Shown in pieces: positions 7,219 through 11,780 of a stretch of DNA of 11,780 nucleotides. The notes under the pieces were generated by a model. It had not been told where the DNA came from. It was given only the letters and a program-made list of their open reading frames with translations, and made no database searches. Location: assembly GCA_021769545.1 (NCBI GenBank), contig JAETSS010000014.1:1-11780 (forward strand), written 5' to 3'. A program made the position numbers and the translations under genes. Position 1 is the stretch's first letter, and every line of letters starts with the position of its first letter. This DNA is from Eubacterium sp. GTDB lineage: Bacteria; Bacillota_A; Clostridia; Peptostreptococcales; Anaerovoracaceae.

Positions 7219-8184
7219 TTAGAATGCACGCATGATGATGTACGCCAGATAGGCGGCGTACATCAGGATCATAAGAGCTCCCCAGAAACGTGAAAGCGAA
7301 TGCTTTCTGATCATAGGTACGGCCACTGCGATGCTGACAGCTATCAATATTGCCGAGTCGTACACGGAATCCATGGTGATGCGTATAGGGTGTATCGTTA
7401 CGGAAAGTCCCAGCACCAGCAGTATATTGAAGATGTTGGAGCCGACTACGTTGCCTACGGCGATATCCGTTTCTCCCTTGATGGCAGCTACGATACTGGT
7501 CACAAGCTCAGGCAGCGATGTTCCAAGAGCCACGATGGTGAGACCTATGAGGGTCTCGTCTATACCGAAGGCCATGGCTATATCAGTAGCGCTGTCCACT
7601 ACGAGGTCGCCGCCTGCAACGATACCGGCTATGCCTATTATCGACAGTATGATGCTCCTTCCAAGAGACATGCTTTTTTCGTCAGCTTCCTTTGCTTCGG
7701 GCTGTACTGCACCGGAGCTGCCCTTGGAGGACATGACGTTTTTGATGGTGTATACGAGAAAGAAGGCGAATACACAGAGAAATATGATGCCGTCTATTCT
7801 TGAAAGGTTCAGGGCATGATCTCCGGGGCCTATACAGAATATCATTATCATTGCCGCAGCAACCACGGAAAGAGGATATTCGAATCTCATCATTGCTTTA
7901 GATACAGGACATGATTTTATCAGAGCTGAAAAGCCCAGGACCACCAGAAGATTGAAGATGTTTGAACCGAGGACATTGCCCACTGCTATGCCGTTGGCTC
8001 CCTTCATGGCGGCGGTGACACTTACGGCGGCCTCCGGCATGCTGGTCCCGAAGGCTACGATGGTGAGACCTATGATAAAGGTCGGTATGTTGAAATGCCT
8101 TGCGATGGCAGAGCTGCCGGAAACGAAGAAATCCGCACCCTTTACGAGACAGATGAATCCTATTATCAATAATATGTAAACCAT
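7219..8184 (-). CDS. CaCA-family Na+/Ca2+ (cation) exchanger-like antiporter, YrbG type
   Basis: Integral membrane cation/proton or cation/sodium antiporter of the calcium:cation antiporter superfamily. The 321-residue protein has the inverted-repeat design. Alpha-1 carries GTSMPE at 46-51 and GNVLGSNIFN at 69-78. Alpha-2 carries GTSLPE at 221-226 and GNVVGSNIFN at 244-253. The two glutamates (E51, E226) are the expected ion-binding residues. About ten hydrophobic segments are visible, with a hydrophilic, Ser/Glu/Lys-rich central loop (about 150-174) joining the halves. The ATG (complement of 8182-8184) is preceded by AGGAG at a good distance on the minus strand. It is monocistronic, expressed from its own near-consensus promoter, and ends 10 bp from the convergent protease gene. 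The true substrate (Ca2+, Na+, K+ or another ion) cannot be told from sequence. Confidence 0.92.
   Translation of the reverse strand: MVYILLIIGFICLVKGADFFVSGSSAIARHFNIPTFIIGLTIVAFGTSMPEAAVSVTAAMKGANGIAVGNVLGSNIFNLLVVLGFSALIKSCPVSKAMMRFEYPLSVVAAAMIMIFCIGPGDHALNLSRIDGIIFLCVFAFFLVYTIKNVMSSKGSSGAVQPEAKEADEKSMSLGRSIILSIIGIAGIVAGGDLVVDSATDIAMAFGIDETLIGLTIVALGTSLPELVTSIVAAIKGETDIAVGNVVGSNIFNILLVLGLSVTIHPIRITMDSVYDSAILIAVSIAVAVPMIRKHSLSRFWGALMILMYAAYLAYIIMRAF
7236..7265. repeat. Perfect 11-bp hairpin inside the 3' end of the antiporter gene
   Basis: TGATGTACGCC at 7236-7246 is the exact reverse complement of GGCGTACATCA at 7255-7265, with an 8-nt loop. It lies 28 bp beyond the stop of the convergent protease gene, within codons for the YAAYLAYI stretch of the antiporter. 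No T-run follows on either strand, so it is not a classical terminator. It could stop RNA decay or pause polymerase at the convergent ends, or may simply reflect the repeated Tyr/Ala codons. Confidence 0.55.
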
Positions 8185-8211
8185 GATTTTTCTCCTATGT
8201 GATATTCCATT

Positions 8212-8228
8212 GATACGATGGATACGAT
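8212..8228. repeat. Tandem GATACGAT direct repeat in the antiporter leader
   Basis: GATACGAT occurs at 8212-8219 and again at 8221-8228 with one base between. On the minus strand this falls within the predicted leader RNA of the antiporter gene, just after the expected transcription start near 8237. Function unknown. Confidence 0.4.
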
Positions 8229-8243
8229 AATATTTCGGAGATT

Positions 8244-8273
8244 ATTATATTCCAATGCAAATACCTTTGTCAA
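8244..8273 (-). promoter_or_regulatory. Consensus sigma-A promoter for the antiporter gene
   Basis: On the minus strand, TTGACA (complement of 8268-8273) and TATAAT (complement of 8244-8249) are perfect matches, separated by 18 bp. The expected start is near 8237, giving a leader of about 50 nt before the ATG. The leader is too short and unstructured for a known cation riboswitch. Confidence 0.8.
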
Positions 8274-8279
8274 CGTGCG

Positions 8280-8295
8280 CTTTAAGGCTTTAAAG
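8280..8295. promoter_or_regulatory. Small dyad midway between the divergent promoters
   Basis: CTTTAA at 8280-8285 and TTAAAG at 8290-8295 form a 6-bp inverted repeat with a 4-bp centre. The midpoint, 8287.5, is exactly halfway between the two divergent -35 hexamers (8268-8273 and 8302-8307). A shared regulator site is possible. AT-rich UP-element-like DNA would look similar. Confidence 0.35.
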
Positions 8296-8301
8296 TATTT
8301 C

Positions 8302-8330
8302 TTGACGGTGTTATGTGCAAATGATATAAT
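8302..8330 (+). promoter_or_regulatory. Strong extended -10 promoter for the yerC-like gene
   Basis: TTGACG at 8302-8307 (one mismatch) and a perfect TATAAT at 8325-8330 are 17 bp apart, and TGA directly before the -10 gives an extended -10 (TGnTATAAT). The start should be near 8337, with a leader of about 28 nt. Confidence 0.82.
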
Positions 8331-8332
8331 TT

Positions 8333-8347
8333 ATACATATTATGTAT
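8333..8347. promoter_or_regulatory. Dyad at the yerC-like transcription start
   Basis: ATACAT at 8333-8338 and ATGTAT at 8342-8347 form a 6-bp inverted repeat with a 3-nt centre lying directly on the predicted start site. It could be an operator, for instance for autoregulation by the DNA-binding product of this gene, but AT-rich DNA gives such repeats by chance. Confidence 0.3.
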
Positions 8348-8364
8348 GGCGAAAGGAGTAAGGT

Positions 8365-8688
8365 ATGGCATACGATTCCAAGTTCAAAAGAGAGGATATT
8401 GACGAGCTTTTCAAGGCGATACTTTTACTCGAAAACGAAGAGGACTGTTACAGGTTCTTTGAGGACATCTGCACCATCAATGAGATACATGCCATCGCCC
8501 AGAGGCTTCAGGTAGCCAAGCTGCTGTCGGAAAACAAGACCTACAGCGAGATAGAGAACATGACCAAGGCATCGACGGCGACCATAAGCAGGATAAATAA
8601 ATGTCTCATATACGGAGCCGACGGCTATAAGCGGATCCTTGAAAGGATGGCTGCAGAGGACGAAAAGTCCGGAGATATAAACAGATAA
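8365..8688 (+). CDS. YerC/YecD-type TrpR-like DNA-binding protein
   Basis: Small (107-residue) helical protein of the TrpR/YerC/YecD family. The family signature is clear: an N-terminal helical segment with LFKAILLLENEEDCYRFFEDI (about 15-35), CTINEIHAIAQRLQVAKLL (about 36-54) and a helix-turn-helix KTYSEIENMTKASTATISR (about 58-76) followed by NKCLIYGADGYKRIL. YerC proteins occur widely in Firmicutes and are thought to bind DNA, but their ligands and targets are poorly known. Tryptophan binding should not be assumed. The ATG has AAGGAG at 8353-8358. The gene has its own strong promoter, divergent from the antiporter gene, and is followed by a hairpin with a short T-run. Autoregulation is possible but unproven. 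Confidence 0.88.
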   Translation: MAYDSKFKREDIDELFKAILLLENEEDCYRFFEDICTINEIHAIAQRLQVAKLLSENKTYSEIENMTKASTATISRINKCLIYGADGYKRILERMAAEDEKSGDINR

Positions 8689-8703
8689 TAATAGAAGAGG
8701 TTG

Positions 8704-8729
8704 GGCGGATACGTTATGTTCCGCCTTTT
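8704..8729 (+). terminator. Short GC-stem hairpin with TTTT (weak terminator or attenuator)
   Basis: GGCGGA at 8704-8709 pairs perfectly with TCCGCC at 8720-8725 across a 10-nt loop and is followed by TTTT at 8726-8729. The stem is only 6 bp and the T-run short, so termination is probably partial. It ends 8 bp before the ATG of the transferase gene, so it can separate the yerC-like gene from the downstream operon or attenuate read-through. Confidence 0.55.
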
Positions 8730-8737
8730 AAACGTTT

Positions 8738-9271
8738 ATGGAGCTTTATTTATACGAAGATTATAAGAACATGTTCGAAGGAGCACATGGAAGAGCGCTG
8801 ACGGATATACTGATAAAGGAGTCCCTGAGGGCAAGCGGTATAGAAGCCGGGAATATCCTACGCACCGATAAGGGAAAGCCTTATATAGCAGGCGGGAAAG
8901 ACGCGGCAGGAGAGCGCGATGTGTTTTTTTCGGTGAGTCACAGCGGAGACTTCTTCGCGTGCCTCATTGCGGATGTGCCTGTCGGTATAGATGTGCAGCA
9001 GCACAGAAATGTCGCCGCGGAGCGCATAAGCCGCAGATATTTCACCGATGAGGAATGCAGGTATATAGAGGAAAACGGAGACGACGGCTTTTTTTTCATA
9101 TGGGCGAGAAAAGAGGCCTATTCCAAATATACGGGACTGGGGCTTGAAGAGATACTTCACGGCACGCCTGTGCTGGACCGAATAGACGTTGAATTCATCG
9201 ATTTTAAATTGGAGAAAGGAATGTACTGCTCATGCTGCAGAAAGATAGTGAAAGAAAAAAAGGATATATAG
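8738..9271 (+). CDS. Compact Sfp-type 4'-phosphopantetheinyl transferase
   Basis: Transfers the phosphopantetheine arm of coenzyme A to a serine of carrier proteins (ACP or PCP). The 177-residue protein shows the family motifs: GKPYI at 46-50, FSVSHSGD at 64-71, VGIDVQ at 82-87 with metal ligand D85, FTDEE at 102-106, and WARKEAYSKYTGLGL at 122-136 with E126 and K125. It is shorter than Sfp (about 224), with a reduced N-terminal part. No NRPS or PKS gene is near, so its partner may be the fatty-acid ACP or an unlinked carrier protein. An in-frame TAA at 8729-8731 fixes the earliest possible start at ATG 8738, but no Shine-Dalgarno sequence precedes it. The gene contains T7 (8934-8940) and T8 (9089-9096) tracts. 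Its last 40 bp overlap the permease gene. Confidence 0.88.
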   Translation: MELYLYEDYKNMFEGAHGRALTDILIKESLRASGIEAGNILRTDKGKPYIAGGKDAAGERDVFFSVSHSGDFFACLIADVPVGIDVQQHRNVAAERISRRYFTDEECRYIEENGDDGFFFIWARKEAYSKYTGLGLEEILHGTPVLDRIDVEFIDFKLEKGMYCSCCRKIVKEKKDI

Positions 9272-10167
9272 CCGCCGTATGCTTTTCGGTACTGGTAGGT
9301 TTTTCATTTCTGGGGATAAAGGTATGCCAGAATTATACCGACAGTCTCCATGTGCTGTGCTACAGATATGATTTCGCCTTTGTGGTGATAATGCTTCTGG
9401 TGGCATTCAGGATAGTAAAGCTGCAGATATTGAAGAAGCCTAAGAAGAAGCTGCTGCTGACGGCAGGCTTCTACGTGGGCTTTATGGCGCTGCAGGTCAT
9501 AGGGCTGTCCTATTCGACCTCCGTCGAGGGAGCGATAATATTTGCCATCGTGCCAATTATAGTTAAGGTGATCGCATCGGCATTTTTAAAGGAAAAGGCC
9601 ACATGGCTGGAGAATATTTTTATCTGTATGACTGTGGCGGCGCTGGTTTTCATGATAATCATGGGAGCCACGAGGATAAGCATAGATCCTCTGGGAACGG
9701 TACTGCTGATGCTTTCCAGCATCTCCATGGCTCTCAGCAACGTATTCATGAGATATACGAGAAACGACTACAAGCCTATAGAGATAACCTTCAGCATAGT
9801 GATCATCGGCTTTGTCGCCTTCAACATTGCCATAATAATAAAGAGCATCATATGCGGCGAGACGGCAGGTGATTATTTCGCACCGCTGGCAGTGCCTCAG
9901 GTGTTCATCGCAGGCGGATATCTCGGCATAGGCTGCATACTGCTTTCGGCGCATCTGATGAGCTATATGCTCAGCAAGATGGAGGCGGTCAAGGGTAACA
10001 TATTCGGCAATGTCTCCACGGCCATATCCATAGTTGCGGGCGTGGTGATACTGGGCGAGACGCTGATGTGGTATCATGTGATGTGTACGATACTTATAAT
10101 CATAGGCGTAGTGGGACTGAGTCTCAGCGGAGGAAGAAAAAAGGAGGAACCAAATGAAGACCAATAA
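9232..10167 (+). CDS. EamA/DMT-superfamily membrane transporter
   Basis: Ten-segment permease of the drug/metabolite transporter (EamA) superfamily, 311 residues, built from two tandem EamA domains (about 12-147 and 155-300). Typical features are the opening hydrophobic helix with an early charged residue (SFLGIKV), the helix around GLSYSTSVEGAIIFAIVPI (about 90-108) that ends domain 1's core, and GVVILGETLMW (about 262-272), the domain 2 counterpart. The C-terminus is charged (GGRKKEEPNEDQ). The substrate is not predictable within this family; amino acids, sugars and metabolites are all known. The ATG at 9232 lies inside the transferase gene in another frame, with AGAAAGGA at 9213-9220 as ribosome site at an 11-nt spacing. 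It overlaps the next gene by 14 bp. Confidence 0.88.
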   Translation: MLQKDSERKKGYIAAVCFSVLVGFSFLGIKVCQNYTDSLHVLCYRYDFAFVVIMLLVAFRIVKLQILKKPKKKLLLTAGFYVGFMALQVIGLSYSTSVEGAIIFAIVPIIVKVIASAFLKEKATWLENIFICMTVAALVFMIIMGATRISIDPLGTVLLMLSSISMALSNVFMRYTRNDYKPIEITFSIVIIGFVAFNIAIIIKSIICGETAGDYFAPLAVPQVFIAGGYLGIGCILLSAHLMSYMLSKMEAVKGNIFGNVSTAISIVAGVVILGETLMWYHVMCTILIIIGVVGLSLSGGRKKEEPNEDQ

Positions 10168-11005
10168 CAGCGGCATCAAATTCAGATTCCTGGTGGAAAA
10201 CAAGACCGATAACCCCGGCATCATGGCGGAGCACGGACTTTCCATATATATAGAAGCCGACGGTATGAAGATACTGTTCGATGCGGGAGCATCGGATCTT
10301 TTGGTACGCAATGCGGAGAAGATGGGCATAGATCTGTCACAGGTGGACCTTGCAGTAGTCAGCCACGGACATTACGATCATACGGGAGGCTTCCCGGCCT
10401 TTTGCAGACTCAACGACAAGGCCGATATCTACCTTCACAAAAATGCTTTCAGAGAATCCTATGTATTGAGAGACGGCCGGCTTTACGGAGAAAACGACGG
10501 TATAAGATGGAGCCGCGAGGAAAGAAAAGAGCTGAATGACAGGATAGTCTTCACCGACGGCCCTGTGAAGATAAGCGATAATATATGCATAACGGGCACC
10601 GTAACGAAAGAGCAGGGATTTGAACCTACTGAAAGGTTCTATTTCAGAGACGAAGACGGGACCATAACGGAGGACGATATGTCCCACGAGCAATGTCTCG
10701 TAATAAGACAGCCGGAGGGGCTGTATGTATTTTCCGGATGCAGTCATACCGGCGTGATATCCGCCATAAATACAAGCAAGTCGATGTTTCCGGGAGAGAA
10801 GGTGGCGGCAGTGATTGCCGGGATGCATCTCTACAGTGCTTCGTCAGATGACAGGAAGCGAGTAGTGGATCAGATAGTAGGCGAGCATCCAAGCTGTGTG
10901 ATGCCGGTGCATTGTACGGGCATCGGGGCCATATGCGATCTCAAGGCAAGGCTTGGAGATGCCTGTATTGTAGCTACGGCGGGAGACGGTTACGATGGAC
11001 GTTAG
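10154..11005 (+). CDS. Metallo-beta-lactamase-fold metal-dependent hydrolase (COG1237 type)
   Basis: Cytoplasmic metallo-hydrolase of the metallo-beta-lactamase superfamily, 283 residues. The dinuclear metal motif HGHYDH is at 71-76 (H71, H73, D75, H76). Further ligand candidates are H198 in SGCSHTG, H225 in AGMHL and H253 in PVHCTG. The GCSHTG and GMHL motifs and the DDMSHEQ stretch (174-180) place it with the COG1237 group, which includes the archaeal enzyme for ribofuranosylaminobenzene 5'-phosphate derivatives of methanopterin synthesis. In a bacterium of this kind the substrate is unknown, and the methanopterin name should not be carried over. The ATG has a perfect AAGGAGG at 10141-10147 and overlaps the permease gene by 14 bp. 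Its 3' end overlaps recX by 11 bp. Confidence 0.88.
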   Translation: MKTNNSGIKFRFLVENKTDNPGIMAEHGLSIYIEADGMKILFDAGASDLLVRNAEKMGIDLSQVDLAVVSHGHYDHTGGFPAFCRLNDKADIYLHKNAFRESYVLRDGRLYGENDGIRWSREERKELNDRIVFTDGPVKISDNICITGTVTKEQGFEPTERFYFRDEDGTITEDDMSHEQCLVIRQPEGLYVFSGCSHTGVISAINTSKSMFPGEKVAAVIAGMHLYSASSDDRKRVVDQIVGEHPSCVMPVHCTGIGAICDLKARLGDACIVATAGDGYDGR

Positions 11006-11453
11006 GGAAAGAGCCGTCTCGTATCTCAATATCAAGCCGCGTACAAAGGTACAGGTGATAAAATATCTGCGGAGCAAAGGCTTTGAGGATGAGGAGATCA
11101 AAGAGGCTGTAGATGAGCTGGAGGAATATCATTATATAGATGATCTCAATTATAGCATCATGTATTTTGAATACGGCTTTGAAAAGGGGCGGGGCCTCAT
11201 AAGGATAAAGCGCGAGCTTGAAGAAAAGGGCGTTCCGTCGGATATCATCGAGGCTGCCTATGATGAGCTTGAATCCGTTCCGGATCAGTATGAAACTGCC
11301 GCGGATATAGCAAAGGGCATGCTTAACGGCTTAGATACCGAAACTATGGAATACCATGAGAAGAGAAAACTCAAGGCAAAGATCGGCAGGCGGCTGGCAT
11401 CCAGAGGATTTTCCATGGATGTGGTCTATAAGGTGATAAACGATCTGATATGA
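10995..11453 (+). CDS. recX: Regulatory protein RecX
   Basis: RecX binds RecA filaments and modulates recombination and the SOS response. The 152-residue protein is almost entirely helical and shows the three RecX three-helix repeats (about 4-45, 50-95, 108-152). Recognisable stretches are RTKVQVIKYLRSKGF (16-30), YHYIDDLNYSIMYFE (45-59), RGLIRIKRELEEKGV (66-80) and RRLASRGFSMDVVYKVI (132-148). Length is normal for the shorter RecX proteins. The ATG at 10995 lies inside the end of the upstream hydrolase gene, with GGGAG at 10981-10985 as ribosome site, so expression is probably coupled to it. RecA itself is not in the window. Confidence 0.88.
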   Translation: MDVRERAVSYLNIKPRTKVQVIKYLRSKGFEDEEIKEAVDELEEYHYIDDLNYSIMYFEYGFEKGRGLIRIKRELEEKGVPSDIIEAAYDELESVPDQYETAADIAKGMLNGLDTETMEYHEKRKLKAKIGRRLASRGFSMDVVYKVINDLI

Positions 11454-11468
11454 CGAAAGGTTTGTGCT

Positions 11469-11780
11469 ATGAAAGGACAGTTTGACAGGACGAAGCTTAT
11501 TATCGGCGAGGAAGGCGTGGATAAGCTTCGTTCATCGTCGGTGATACTATTCGGCGTCGGCGGCGTGGGAAGCTACGTCGCGGAAGGGCTGGCGAGAGCC
11601 GGAGTTGGCAGGATAGCTCTGGTGGACAACGACAGCATAGATATCACCAATATAAACAGGCAGCTGCCTGCGCTCCACAGCTCGGTGGGAAGATCCAAGG
11701 TACGTTTCATGGCGGCAAGGATAGAGGATATAAATCCCCGGTGTGAAGTGGAGGCCGTCGAATGCTTTTTCCTTCCTGAA
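11469..11780 (+). CDS. tcdA: TcdA-like tRNA threonylcarbamoyladenosine dehydratase (E1/ThiF family), 3' end outside window
   Basis: The first 104 residues are present and the frame is open to the window edge. It begins MKGQFDRTKLIIGEEGVDKL, followed by FGVGGVGSYVAEGLARAGVG (about 29-48), the Rossmann-type nucleotide loop of E1/ThiF enzymes. VDNDSIDITNINRQLPA (about 53-69) then supplies the ATP-binding aspartate and the NxNRQ motif. The opening FxRTxxLxGxxGxxxL pattern and the absence of an early metal-binding loop fit TcdA (YgdL/CsdL), which uses ATP to cyclise threonylcarbamoyladenosine at position 37 of tRNA. Relatives such as ThiF or MoeB are less likely because of this N-terminus. The ATG has GAAAGG at 11455-11460 and lies 15 bp after recX, so it is probably in the same transcript. 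The symbol is my best match for the visible part only. Confidence 0.82.
   Translation, partial: MKGQFDRTKLIIGEEGVDKLRSSSVILFGVGGVGSYVAEGLARAGVGRIALVDNDSIDITNINRQLPALHSSVGRSKVRFMAARIEDINPRCEVEAVECFFLPE

Noticed and set aside
7300..7819. Two plus-strand open frames of over 160 codons opposite the antiporter gene
   Set aside because: They are the antisense of the alpha-repeat antiporter and lack ribosome sites or recognisable domains. The minus-strand gene has a consensus promoter and intact motifs.
8185..8236. Cation riboswitch in the antiporter leader
   Set aside because: The predicted leader is only about 50 nt and shows no paired architecture or conserved motif of a known ion riboswitch.
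9586..10329. Long minus-strand open frame (247 codons) opposite the EamA gene
   Set aside because: It runs antisense to a clear permease with family motifs, has no ribosome site or family resemblance, and is rich in His/Tyr/Arg as expected for a shadow frame.
10154..11005. Naming the metallo-hydrolase a methanopterin-pathway synthase
   Set aside because: That function is known for archaeal members only. The bacterial context has no methanopterin genes in view, so only the fold and group are claimed.

Overview
The window looks like a core-genome stretch of a Gram-positive, low-to-medium GC bacterium of the Clostridia (Eubacteriales). The reasons are strong AGGAGG-type ribosome sites, heavy use of ATA for isoleucine and AGG/AGA for arginine, an ftsEX cluster followed by secreted coiled-coil/LytM proteins and a carboxy-terminal processing protease, and a YerC-type TrpR-like protein. 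A placement near the Anaerovoracaceae/Family XIII group is only a guess from style. I see no phage, IS, CRISPR, tRNA or rRNA sequence.

Layout. (1) Positions 1-356 are the 3' end of a PrcB-domain-like protein cut by the window edge. (2) A sigma-A-type promoter at 430-458, embedded in a perfect 10-bp inverted repeat, opens a plus-strand operon of six genes: ftsE, ftsX, two paralogous secreted M23/LytM peptidases, recJ and an S41 C-terminal processing peptidase (501-7208). Junctions are tight, with 1-bp stop/start overlaps at ftsE-ftsX and recJ-S41. (3) A convergent minus-strand gene encodes a CaCA-family Na+/Ca2+ exchanger-like antiporter (7219-8184). (4) A 180-bp divergent promoter region holds two near-consensus promoters back to back with a small dyad exactly midway between their -35 boxes. 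(5) A second plus-strand run starts with a YerC-like DNA-binding protein. It then passes a hairpin with a short T-run and continues with a compact Sfp-type phosphopantetheinyl transferase, an EamA/DMT permease, a COG1237-type metallo-beta-lactamase-fold protein, RecX, and the 5' part of a TcdA-like E1/ThiF enzyme that runs off the window at 11780.

How it fits together. FtsEX is a membrane ATPase that gates extracellular cell-wall hydrolases, and the two coiled-coil LytM proteins behind it are its probable partners. Both keep the zinc ligands, so they are likely hydrolases themselves rather than inactive activators. The S41 protease is a plausible proteolytic check on such hydrolases. recJ is a DNA-repair gene lodged in this wall operon. 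The second cluster is metabolically mixed, but four successive genes from the transferase to recX overlap, so they are probably translated as a coupled unit.

The window is mostly ordinary housekeeping. The most interesting signals are: the two LytM paralogs, whose coiled-coil arms differ by exactly 14 residues in both arms; the operator-like repeat over the ftsE promoter; the symmetric divergent promoter region; and the SD-less transferase start placed directly behind a terminator-like hairpin.
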